Positions 6,697 to 15,246 of a stretch of 24,275 bases of DNA are shown in pieces (within the stretch, counting starts at the first letter, position 1; each line of letters starts with the position of its first letter). Below the pieces are notes generated by a model that was given only the letters and a program-made list of their open reading frames with translations, was not told the DNA's origin and did no database searches. Origin of the DNA: JANLTP01 sp031363055 (GTDB lineage Bacteria; Pseudomonadota; Gammaproteobacteria; Burkholderiales; Burkholderiaceae_E); the NCBI GenBank assembly GCA_031363055.1, contig JANLTP010000191.1, positions 1 through 24,275 on the forward strand, given 5' to 3'. Position numbers and translations under genes: made by a program.

Positions 6697-7695
6697 ATGA
6701 GCTCAATGAACCGACAGATCCAGCTCGCCGGCATTCCCACCGACAAACTTGGGCCTGAGCATTTCAAAATCGCGCAGGCGCCGATGCCGACAGCCGGCGA
6801 CGGCGAACTGCTTCTGAAGATCAAGTTGATCTCGCTCGATGCGGCGAACCGCGCCTGGATGCAAGGTGCAACCTACCGCACTGCGCTCGAGGCCGGTCAG
6901 GTCATGGCGGGCGGATCGCTGTCCGAAGTCGTACAGTCCAATGCACCCGGCTTTGCACCGGGCGATCTGGTCTTCGCCGACACCGGCTGGCAAGAGTATG
7001 CCGTGCTCGCAGCCGCGCGCGTTCAGAAGGTCGAACGCTGCGACCCGCTGTCGCATTTGCTCAGTGTCTATGGCGTGGCGGGTCTGACCGCCTACTTCGG
7101 CTTGTTACAAGTAGGGCAGCCGAAATCCGGCGATACCGTCGTTGTCTCGGCTGCGGCCGGTGCGGTCGGTGGATTGGTCGGGCAGATCGCACGAATCAAG
7201 GGCTGTAGAGTCATCGGTATCGCCGGTGGTGCATCGAAATGTGCCTGGCTGAAATCCGAACTTGGATTCGACGACGCCATCGACTACAAGGCCGGCAATT
7301 TGTCAGCCGCGCTAAAGGAGGCTGCGCCCAAAGGCATCGACGTGTATTTTGATAACGTCGGTGGCGACATTCTCGAAGCCTGCCTGTTTCGCATGAACCA
7401 GAACGGTCGCATCGCCTGTTGCGGTGCTGTGTCGCAATACGACGGTACTGCGCCCCGGCATGGCCCGCGAGGGATTCCAGGACTGATCGTTACCAAGCGG
7501 CTGACCTTGCAGGGCTTCATCCTTTACGACTTCGCCAGCCAGCGACAAACCGCCCTGAGCGATCTGCGGGCCTGGGTCGAGAGCGGCAAAATAAAGGTTT
7601 GCGAAGACATCATCGACGGTATCGAAAACACACCGGCTGCGCTCATCGGTCTCTTGGCTGGCGCCAACATCGGCAAGCGCATGGTGCGGGTTTAA
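6697..7695 (+). CDS. NAD(P)H-dependent MDR oxidoreductase (CurA/PTGR-like)
   Basis: A 332-residue zinc-independent medium-chain dehydrogenase/reductase. Diagnostic features: the N-terminal GroES-like fold with I-S-L-D-A-A-N-R-A-W-M, Y-G-V-A-G-L-T-A-Y-F-G-L (125-136), the nucleotide-binding V-S-A-A-A-G-A-V-G-G-L-V-G-Q (150-163), F-D-N-V-G-G-D-I-L, and the C-terminal L-L-A-G-A-N-I-G-K-R-M-V-R-V, typical of the CurA/leukotriene-B4-12-hydroxydehydrogenase group. These reduce C=C bonds conjugated to a carbonyl using NADPH. No zinc ligands are present. GAGAGGAG lies about 9 nt before the ATG. It follows the mutase-like gene by 15 nt and precedes the amidohydrolase by 1 nt, so it belongs to the same operon; a role in saturating an enone or enoyl intermediate is inferred. 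Confidence 0.88.
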   Translation: MSSMNRQIQLAGIPTDKLGPEHFKIAQAPMPTAGDGELLLKIKLISLDAANRAWMQGATYRTALEAGQVMAGGSLSEVVQSNAPGFAPGDLVFADTGWQEYAVLAAARVQKVERCDPLSHLLSVYGVAGLTAYFGLLQVGQPKSGDTVVVSAAAGAVGGLVGQIARIKGCRVIGIAGGASKCAWLKSELGFDDAIDYKAGNLSAALKEAAPKGIDVYFDNVGGDILEACLFRMNQNGRIACCGAVSQYDGTAPRHGPRGIPGLIVTKRLTLQGFILYDFASQRQTALSDLRAWVESGKIKVCEDIIDGIENTPAALIGLLAGANIGKRMVRV

Positions 7696-7696
7696 T

Positions 7697-8725
7697 ATGG
7701 TATTTCACCCGATACCGCGTGACGCCTGGCTGGCGACACGCAGCGAGCCGATTTTGGAGCCAGATCTGGCGATCGTTGATCCGCATCATCATCTCTGGCG
7801 GCGCGGCGAATGGACCTACGAGGGAGACGAGCTGCTCGCCGATCTGCGCAGCGGTCACGATATCCGCGCGACCGTATTTTTGCAATGCGGTGAACGTCAT
7901 CATCAACACGGCCCGGAGTCTTTGCGACCGGTCGGCGAAACCGAATATGTGCGCGGAGTCGCCGAATTGCTCCAGGCGCGCTACCAGGTAGAGACTTGTC
8001 AAGGCATTGTCGGGCGCGCCGATCTGACCCTCGGCAGCGAGGTCGATGCCGTGCTCGAGGCACAGATCGAGGCGGGTGCCGGACGTTTCAGAGGTATCCG
8101 CCACAGTGTTGCGACCATTGACGACGACGCGATCCTATCCTCGCAGCCCGGCAGGCCACCGGCCGGATTGCTGCTCGATGCACGTTACCGCGCGGGCGCG
8201 GCACGCCTCCAAAGCCACGGCCTGAGTTTCGACTGTTGGCTATACCACACCCAGCTTGATGATCTGGCTTCGCTGGCTAACCAATTGCCCGATTTGCCAA
8301 TCGTGATCAATCACGTCGGAGGCCCGCTCGGTATCGGCCGATGGCACGGCAAACGCGACGAGGTGTTCGCGCAGTGGCGCCAGGCGATGCAAAAACTCGC
8401 GCAATATCCGCGGGTGCACGTCAAACTCGGCGGACTCGGCATGCGCTCGATCGGTTACGGATATTTTGATCGTCCGATGCCGCCCTCGTCCACCGAGCTC
8501 GCCCAAGACTGGGCGCCCTGGATCGACTTTTGTATTTCGACGTTTGGACCCAGGCGTTGCATGTTCGAGAGCAACTTTCCGGTTGATCGCTGCTCAACCA
8601 GCTACAGCGTGCTCTGGAATGCATTCAAGCGAATGGCCGCAGGCTACAGCGCCAGTGAGAAGGCCGACTTGTTCGGCCGAACCGCGATCAACTTTTACCG
8701 GCTTGATGCAAAACTGCTTGACTGA
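7697..8725 (+). CDS. Metal-dependent amidohydrolase (amidohydrolase-2 family, lactonase-like)
   Basis: A 342-residue TIM-barrel amidohydrolase. D-P-H-H-H-L-W (28-34) gives the H-x-H metal motif (His30, His32); V-I-N-H-V-G-G-P-L-G supplies the later metal/substrate His, and M-F-E-S-N-F-P-V-D-R stands where many relatives have S-D-F-P. Proteins of this group hydrolyse lactones (L-fuconolactonase, 2-pyrone-4,6-dicarboxylate lactonase) or decarboxylate aromatic acids; the substrate here is unknown. The Asn in S-N-F-P replaces the Asp of classical metal-dependent members and is, as I recall, shared by a defined subgroup, so it need not mean loss of function. It begins 1 nt after the MDR stop, so translation is coupled. 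It is the last gene of the rightward cluster; 32 bp separate it from a convergent gene. Confidence 0.85.
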   Translation: MVFHPIPRDAWLATRSEPILEPDLAIVDPHHHLWRRGEWTYEGDELLADLRSGHDIRATVFLQCGERHHQHGPESLRPVGETEYVRGVAELLQARYQVETCQGIVGRADLTLGSEVDAVLEAQIEAGAGRFRGIRHSVATIDDDAILSSQPGRPPAGLLLDARYRAGAARLQSHGLSFDCWLYHTQLDDLASLANQLPDLPIVINHVGGPLGIGRWHGKRDEVFAQWRQAMQKLAQYPRVHVKLGGLGMRSIGYGYFDRPMPPSSTELAQDWAPWIDFCISTFGPRRCMFESNFPVDRCSTSYSVLWNAFKRMAAGYSASEKADLFGRTAINFYRLDAKLLD

Positions 8726-8757
8726 GCAGGCTCGCCAGCCACGCAATGATTGTAAAA

Positions 8758-9735
8758 TTACTCCGGCTTGATGCCGGCATCTTGTACAACCTTGGCCCAC
8801 TTCGCCGATTCATTGCGCACAAAACTCGCGAATTCAGCGGGTGTGGTCGGCGTGAAGCGCGCACCTTCGTTAGCTAACCGGGTCTGTATTTCGGGCGTAC
8901 GCAAGATGCGCATGACTTCGGCATTCAGCTTGTTCGTGATGTCACCCGGCAATCCAGCCGGGCCGAACAGGCCGATCCAGTTGCTCGCATCAAACCCCGG
9001 TAGTCCCGCCTCAGCCACGGTCGGCACCTCGGGCAGCGCTGGCGAACGCTCTTTACCAATCACGGCAATCGCCCGCAGTTTGCCAGCTTTGACATGCGGC
9101 ATGGCGGTCGGCATGGTCGCAAACAGCATCGACGTCTGGCCACCGATGAGATCGGTAATCGCTGGCACGTTACCCTTGTATGGAACATGGGTGACATCAA
9201 CCTTGGCCATCGATCGGAACAGCTCGCCCGCCAAGTGACTGGTTGTGCCGATACCGGCCGAGGCGAAACTGAGTTTGGCCGGTTGCGCGCGCGCCATCGC
9301 AACCAGGTCCTTGACAGTGCGCGCCTCAAGCGCCACCGGTGTCACCAGCAGGCCCTCGGCCTCGATGACCAGCGCAATCGGCGTAAAGTCCTTGGCAATG
9401 TCGTAGGGCATGCTCTTGTACAGCGCCATATTGACCGCATGCGTGCCGATGCTGCCCATGACGAGGTTATAGCCGTCAGGCGGTGACTTGGCGACCACGT
9501 CGGCACCGATATTGCCGCCGGCGCCCGCGCGATTTTCAACAACCACCGGTTGACTCCAGGTCTCGGCGAGTTTGCCGCCGATGATGCGTGCGAATTGATC
9601 AGCGATTCCGCCTGCTGGAAACGGTACAACAATGCGGATCTGTTTTTGCGGCCAGGCCGCCTGCGCCGAGACGAGCGCAGGGGCAAGAAGGGTCATCAAA
9701 ACGGTGGCGGCCTTCAAGAGCAAACGTCGACTCAC
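8758..9735 (-). CDS. Tripartite tricarboxylate transporter substrate-binding protein (Bug/TctC family)
   Basis: A 325-residue periplasmic binding protein. Residues 1-24 are a Sec signal peptide (S-R-R-L-L-L-K, hydrophobic core, cleavage probably at V-S-A-Q-A). The mature start I-R-I-V-V-P-F-P-A-G-G-I-A-D and the motifs V-V-V-E-N-R-A-G-A-G-G-N-I-G, S-P-P-D-G-Y, and V-P-Y-K-G are family signatures. Bug proteins bind organic acids, amides or nicotinate-like compounds for TctAB-type transporters or as extracytoplasmic sensors. No TctA/TctB genes are in the window, as is common for orphan Bug genes. The start is GTG 9735-9733, supported by AAGGA 7 nt upstream. It lies 41 bp after the esterase gene in the same direction, so it is probably co-transcribed and may present the esterase substrate or product. 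Confidence 0.93.
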   Translation of the reverse strand: MSRRLLLKAATVLMTLLAPALVSAQAAWPQKQIRIVVPFPAGGIADQFARIIGGKLAETWSQPVVVENRAGAGGNIGADVVAKSPPDGYNLVMGSIGTHAVNMALYKSMPYDIAKDFTPIALVIEAEGLLVTPVALEARTVKDLVAMARAQPAKLSFASAGIGTTSHLAGELFRSMAKVDVTHVPYKGNVPAITDLIGGQTSMLFATMPTAMPHVKAGKLRAIAVIGKERSPALPEVPTVAEAGLPGFDASNWIGLFGPAGLPGDITNKLNAEVMRILRTPEIQTRLANEGARFTPTTPAEFASFVRNESAKWAKVVQDAGIKPE

Positions 9736-9776
9736 TGTGAATCCTTGCGGTTAAATCGAAATGATGTGGAAAAGGT

Positions 9777-10730
9777 CTAACTCAGTAGTTCCCGAAAATC
9801 GTTGCGGGCGCAGCGCACCTCTTCGCCCGCCGCCGGCACTGCACCTGCCATTCCAAAGTAACCGTGGATCAGCCCAGCGCCGCGGTGTTCACGCACGACC
9901 ACCAAGGCAGCCCGCAGCGCAGCCGCATAAGCAATCCCTTCATCACGCAGCGGATCGAAATAGGCGGTGCAAACTACGGCCGGGGCGACGCCATCGAGCC
10001 GCTTGGCGCGCAGCGGTGATACCCTCGAATCGCTTTGCTGAGAACGATCCGGCAGGTCCGGCAGATAGTGATCCGCGAACCAGCGCATGACGGCCAGCGT
10101 CAGAAAATAGCCGTTCGCATTTTCCTCGCGCGACGGGTAGGTTCGGTTGATCGCTGCATCGCCAAAACCACCGACGACGTCGGTCACCGGGTAAACCAGC
10201 AACTGCGCGGCCAGGTGCAAGCCTGCATCGCGACTGGCCAGCGCAACCGCCGCCGCCAAGTTGCCGCCGGCACTGTCACCGGCCACGCCAATTCGCGCCG
10301 CATCACCACCCAGCGAGGCGGCGTTCTCAAATACCCAGCGCGTCGCCAGCATCGCGTCCTCAAAAGCGGCCGGGAACGGCGCCTCGGGCGGCCGGCGATA
10401 GTCGACGCTGACCACCACCACACCGATCTCGATCGACATCGAGCGGCATTGCCGGTCATGGGTTTCAAGATCACCGCCGACCCAGCCACCGCCGTGAAAA
10501 AACACCACGGTGGGCACCGGCCGGGCCGTCGGCCGATAAATCCGGATCACAGGCCCATTCGGTATCCGGGAGTCTTCCACCGATGACGGCTGCGGCAACG
10601 GTTGGTCACTGCGCGACGCTGCGATCGCTCGCAGTTGTTCGCGGCAACTCGCCGGTGTCATGTGCGGCGGATCGAAAGCGGGCAGCACGGTCAAAATTTG
10701 CGCAATCATCGGATCAAGCGGCGTTGTCAT
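9777..10730 (-). CDS. Alpha/beta hydrolase, HSL (hormone-sensitive lipase) family esterase
   Basis: A 317-residue serine esterase. The oxyanion-hole motif H-G-G-G-W is at 79-83 and the nucleophile elbow G-D-S-A-G-G at 151-156 (Ser153); the triad is completed by Asp259 in Y-F-D-P-L-R-D-E-G and His289 in L-I-H-G-Y. These place it in the bacterial HSL family (family IV esterases), which hydrolyse short- to medium-chain carboxyl esters or lactones in the cytoplasm. The ATG at 10730 is preferred over an upstream in-frame TTG (10757) because a GGGA precedes it and homologous sequence starts nearby. It is divergent from an acyl-CoA dehydrogenase with an 80-bp gap and upstream of the Bug binding protein, so an operon of hydrolase plus uptake protein is likely. 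Confidence 0.92.
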   Translation of the reverse strand: MTTPLDPMIAQILTVLPAFDPPHMTPASCREQLRAIAASRSDQPLPQPSSVEDSRIPNGPVIRIYRPTARPVPTVVFFHGGGWVGGDLETHDRQCRSMSIEIGVVVVSVDYRRPPEAPFPAAFEDAMLATRWVFENAASLGGDAARIGVAGDSAGGNLAAAVALASRDAGLHLAAQLLVYPVTDVVGGFGDAAINRTYPSREENANGYFLTLAVMRWFADHYLPDLPDRSQQSDSRVSPLRAKRLDGVAPAVVCTAYFDPLRDEGIAYAAALRAALVVVREHRGAGLIHGYFGMAGAVPAAGEEVRCARNDFRELLS

Positions 10731-10810
10731 GGCAAGTTCCCGGTTCAAGTCATCCAATTAATAGTACTGTACGACACCCTGCTGCCAACCGACATCTGAA
10801 AAGGAACGCC

Positions 10811-12025
<1,215 letters not shown>

Positions 12026-12037
12026 GAACCTCGGGGT

Positions 12038-12940
12038 TCAACCGGACTTCTGCACGCGCTCCAAAAATGCCTCGATCAACCCCGACGGCGCCTTGACCAC
12101 ATGCTGCGCCCCCGGAAAGGTTCCAGAGCGTACGTCCTGCACAAACTCCTTGAACCCGGCTACGCGCTCGGCCTGCATCGCCTGCTTCATCGTAAACAGG
12201 TCTCGATACTGCTTCGAGTGTCGTGGGTACGGCGGACCGTTATTACCCAGAATATCGTCGGCGAACAGGAATTGAATGTCACCACCGCTGCCCGCGCCTA
12301 TCGATGACGTCAGCAGACTCGTGCGCGGGCTGATCTGCGCCAGCAGTTCAGCGGGAATCACTTCAACCTCGACGGCCCAGGCGCCGGCTGCCTCAAGCTT
12401 CTTGATTTCCTGATAAACCCAGAGTGCTTCGTCGACGGTCTTGCCCACCGCCCGCAAGCCACCGGTCCAGGTGCTCTTTCTGGGCACCAATCCGGCGTGG
12501 CCTTCGACCGGAATGCCAGCCTCAGCGGCGGCGGCCACCCAGCGCGGCGACCATTGACACATGATGCCGTCGGCGCCGAGCTCCATGGCCTGATAGCCAA
12601 TGCGAACCGCTTCGGCCTCGGTCGCTGCTGCAACCAACGGGACCGAAAACGACATGAAGGTGTGCGGCGCCGCTTTACGAATTTCGGCGGCGAGCTCAGG
12701 TCGTTTCGGATCGAAGCGTACCTTCATCGTATCGATACCAGCCAGCTCTGCGGCCGCGGCCTCTTCGACCGAAAACGGCAATGTTTCGGTGAGCACGCGC
12801 TTGCCCTTCAAATCGCGCAAATCCTTGACCGTGTAGTTGCGCAGCCCGTAAGCACCGCCTAGAGACATGACGCGCTTCAAGCCGCGCTCGGCGGCATCGC
12901 GTGCTGGAATTCCGCCGTCGCCGGTTGCATGGGTTGCCAT
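12038..12940 (-). CDS. PanB-like (ketopantoate hydroxymethyltransferase family) aldolase
   Basis: A 300-residue TIM barrel of the PEP mutase/isocitrate lyase/PanB superfamily. The C-terminal half is clearly PanB-like: G-I-P-V-E-G-H-A-G-L-V-P (142-153), G-G-L-R-A-V-G-K-T-V-D-E-A (160-172), V-E-V-E-V-I-P-A-E-L-L (190-200, with Glu193 at the catalytic position), S-I-G-A-G-S-G-G-D-I-Q (213-223). The N-terminal half lacks the canonical G-D-S metal/substrate motif; M-K-V-R-F-D-P stands there. PanB joins a hydroxymethyl group to 2-oxoisovalerate, so a related aldol reaction on another oxo acid is more likely than pantothenate synthesis. The start at ATG 12940 follows GGAGA by 6 nt. Probably the last gene of the leftward operon from 16545, 95 bp after YchJ. 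Confidence 0.8.
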   Translation of the reverse strand: MATHATGDGGIPARDAAERGLKRVMSLGGAYGLRNYTVKDLRDLKGKRVLTETLPFSVEEAAAAELAGIDTMKVRFDPKRPELAAEIRKAAPHTFMSFSVPLVAAATEAEAVRIGYQAMELGADGIMCQWSPRWVAAAAEAGIPVEGHAGLVPRKSTWTGGLRAVGKTVDEALWVYQEIKKLEAAGAWAVEVEVIPAELLAQISPRTSLLTSSIGAGSGGDIQFLFADDILGNNGPPYPRHSKQYRDLFTMKQAMQAERVAGFKEFVQDVRSGTFPGAQHVVKAPSGLIEAFLERVQKSG

Positions 12941-13035
12941 CACTTGTCTCCATTGATGCGTCGGGGTGATCATCGTTTGCGCGAGGCCGGCGCGGTCACT
13001 TCGATTCCAGATGGAATACCCGTGATCTGTCGATG

Positions 13036-13422
13036 TTACAACGCCCTGCGGTACCTCCAGCGACCGTCGGTTCGAATAAATTCACTGATCTCATGAAGTC
13101 GATGCGCACGACCGCCAATCTTGTATCGGGCAACAAATTCAACCGTCGCCTGATGGTCGGAAAGTTGACGATGCGCTTTAACGTCAAGTCCTATCCAACG
13201 AAATCCGGGCGCAGTTTTTTCGATGAACGATGGTCGAGTTGCCGGATCCCAGGTGGCCGACAAGTAATCGGTCAAGTCATAGACATAGGCGCAATAGCGC
13301 GACTGCATCAGTTGCAGGGCGGTGTCGGCAACTTGCTGACTCTGGTGCAAGCGAGCGCAGCAGGATTGATAACTACTACCGACACCACAAGGGCAAAAGC
13401 TGGATGGTTTTGCAGTCGTCAC
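13036..13422 (-). CDS. ychJ: YchJ family (UPF0225) protein with SEC-C zinc motif
   Basis: A 128-residue protein beginning at GTG 13422-13420, four bases after the stop of the flavin hydroxylase. The N-terminal F-C-P-C-G-V-G-S-S-Y-Q-S-C-C (9-22) is the SEC-C-type zinc-binding motif that opens YchJ proteins, followed by M-Q-S-R-Y-C-A-Y, Y-L-x-x-T-W-D-P-A-T-R and a C-terminal R-T-D-G-R-W-R-Y, all family hallmarks. The biochemical role of YchJ is not established; the C-terminal domain resembles the NTF2-like fold. The longer frame upstream (to 13527) overlaps the hydroxylase and is not family-like. Housekeeping-type YchJ within a catabolic operon is unusual and may be chance or read-through expression. 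Confidence 0.9.
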   Translation of the reverse strand: MTTAKPSSFCPCGVGSSYQSCCARLHQSQQVADTALQLMQSRYCAYVYDLTDYLSATWDPATRPSFIEKTAPGFRWIGLDVKAHRQLSDHQATVEFVARYKIGGRAHRLHEISEFIRTDGRWRYRRAL

Positions 13423-13426
13423 GACC

Positions 13427-15181
13427 CTACACCCGATCCAGGACTCGCAAGATCGCAGCATGCAGTCGACTTTGCGCATCATCGATGTCACGTGCGGCCT
13501 GGATACTTCGCCACGCCACAAAACCATCCGGCCGGATCAATAGCGCACCCGCTTCATCAACCTCGCACCGTTTGCGCCAGGTGCAGTACAGATCCTGGGC
13601 GCCGGCGGTGCCTACGACGACCGTGCGTAGATACGGTAGCGCAAGTTTCTCGGCCGCCTGTACCCATGCCGTGCCAGATAGGCCGGTGACGAGCGAGAAC
13701 TTGCCTTTGCCAACAACATCGAGTGTCGACACCCGCTTGCCGGCCGCGCTGACCAGCCACGCGTGTGGAATCTTCGCACCGGGCCGGGTAGTAGCTTGCA
13801 AGTAAAGCTGTGGATCACGCTTCCAGACTTCAGGTTCAGTGTCGGCATCGCCGATCACAGCCGCCGACTGATAACGCTGATTCAGCTCGACGCCTTCAGC
13901 ATTGAATTCGTAGTTCTTGAAATCCAGCGCTGCCGCCAACGCGGCTCGCCGTTCGGCGCCCTGTGCCGTCGGGCTTGCCAGCTCCTGCAGGCCGGCCGCC
14001 ACCGGGTCGGCGGCTGTGGTATCGCGAAAGCAGCGATTCAGCGGCGCATAGTCGAGGCGCGATTGATTGGCCCGCGCAACCACCTGCTTGCCCACCGGTG
14101 CGCGCTCCAGAGAATACGAATCCAGGAGTCGTTCGCCGGCATAACCCTTGATGACATAAGCCAGTTTCCACGCCAGGTTGAACGCATCGCCCATGCAGGT
14201 GTTCGAGCCCAGACCACTGGACGGCGGATGGCGATGCACCGCGTCGCCGCCACAGAAAATGCGGCCCTTCGAGTAAACCGGCGCATGGGCCTGGTTCACG
14301 TACCAGACCGAGCTGGTTTCGATCTCGATCTCGAGGTTCGGGTCGCCAACCAACAGTCGGATGCGGCGCGTGACCTCCTCGGGCGAAAAATCCGGTTCGC
14401 CCTTGGCCATATCGAAACCCCAGCCCGCGATCCACTGATGCCAGGGTTGAATAGCGCGCAGCAGACCCATGCCGATTTCGCCGAACGCTGCGTTGGACGT
14501 GACGATCCAATACAAGATGCTCGGCCGATGCGCGACATAGCGGGTCAGATCTGCTCGGAACAAAATATAGGCGGTGCCGGCGCGAGCCAGTTCGCCATCG
14601 AGCTTGAGTCCGGCATCGTCCATGACCTTGGAGCGCGCGCCGTCGGCACCGACCAGATATCGCGCACGCAGCCGGTGCTCTCGGCCTGAGTGGCGATCCT
14701 TCAGCAAGACACTGACCCCGTCATTCTGTTCGGTGTAGCCGAGATATTCGGTGTTGAACAAGAAGCTGGCGCCGCGCGCCGCGGCATGTTTGACCAGCAG
14801 TGGCTCCATCCTGTTTTGCGGCAGATCCATCATGCCGCAGGGGCTGCCTTGCAGGTAATCACCGATGCGCTCATCACCGGTACCCCATGTGCGCAAGCGC
14901 GCAATTTCTGGTCCGGCCAAACTGGTCGTAAACAGCGTGTCGCCCATCCATTGCCACGGCGTGGCGTCGCGGCGCGCCTCGTCTTCGATGTCAAGGTCTC
15001 GCAGTACCTCAACCGCTCGTTGATTGGTGATGTGGGCGCGCGGCGTATCGGCCGTCCAGTTGGCTCGACTGACGACCTGCGTGCGTACGCCATAGGTAGC
15101 CAGCGCCAAAGCGTTGGTGGCACCCATCGGACCGGAGCCGATGATCAGTACATCGGTGTCGAACGCCTGTGGATCAGTCAT
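13427..15181 (-). CDS. FAD-dependent aromatic hydroxylase, TfdB/2,4-dichlorophenol 6-monooxygenase-like
   Basis: A 584-residue class A flavoprotein monooxygenase. L-I-I-G-S-G-P-M-G-A (12-21) binds FAD, P-R-A-H-I-T-N-Q-R-A-V-E-V-L-R-D-L-D-I-E-D (47-67) is typical of the TfdB/phenol hydroxylase branch, L-V-G-A-D-G-A-R-S (176-184) is the DG motif, and F-C-G-G-D-A-V-H-R-H-P-P (309-320) is the GD motif. The C-terminal third (from about residue 455, with I-P-H-A-W-L and S-T-L-D) matches the thioredoxin-like dimerisation domain of these hydroxylases. It should hydroxylate a phenol-like ring ortho to its OH using NAD(P)H and O2; the true substrate is unknown. AAGGGG lies upstream of ATG 15181. It follows the HTH-citrate synthase by 65 bp and is coupled to YchJ. 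Confidence 0.9.
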   Translation of the reverse strand: MTDPQAFDTDVLIIGSGPMGATNALALATYGVRTQVVSRANWTADTPRAHITNQRAVEVLRDLDIEDEARRDATPWQWMGDTLFTTSLAGPEIARLRTWGTGDERIGDYLQGSPCGMMDLPQNRMEPLLVKHAAARGASFLFNTEYLGYTEQNDGVSVLLKDRHSGREHRLRARYLVGADGARSKVMDDAGLKLDGELARAGTAYILFRADLTRYVAHRPSILYWIVTSNAAFGEIGMGLLRAIQPWHQWIAGWGFDMAKGEPDFSPEEVTRRIRLLVGDPNLEIEIETSSVWYVNQAHAPVYSKGRIFCGGDAVHRHPPSSGLGSNTCMGDAFNLAWKLAYVIKGYAGERLLDSYSLERAPVGKQVVARANQSRLDYAPLNRCFRDTTAADPVAAGLQELASPTAQGAERRAALAAALDFKNYEFNAEGVELNQRYQSAAVIGDADTEPEVWKRDPQLYLQATTRPGAKIPHAWLVSAAGKRVSTLDVVGKGKFSLVTGLSGTAWVQAAEKLALPYLRTVVVGTAGAQDLYCTWRKRCEVDEAGALLIRPDGFVAWRSIQAARDIDDAQSRLHAAILRVLDRV

Positions 15182-15246
15182 GACCGCGTCGCCCCTTAAG
15201 AATTGAGCGCGAAGTTTAATCGCTTGTCATTGGAGGTCAGCCAAAA

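Noticed and set aside
10583..10810. In-frame N-terminal extension of the ACAD at 10811
   Set aside because: It overlaps the divergent esterase, lacks family-like sequence, and the ATG at 10811 has a good ribosome site.
12026..12039. GAACC-TCGG-GGTTC hairpin between the convergent ACAD and PanB-like genes as a terminator
   Set aside because: The stem is only 5 bp and no T tract follows on either strand.
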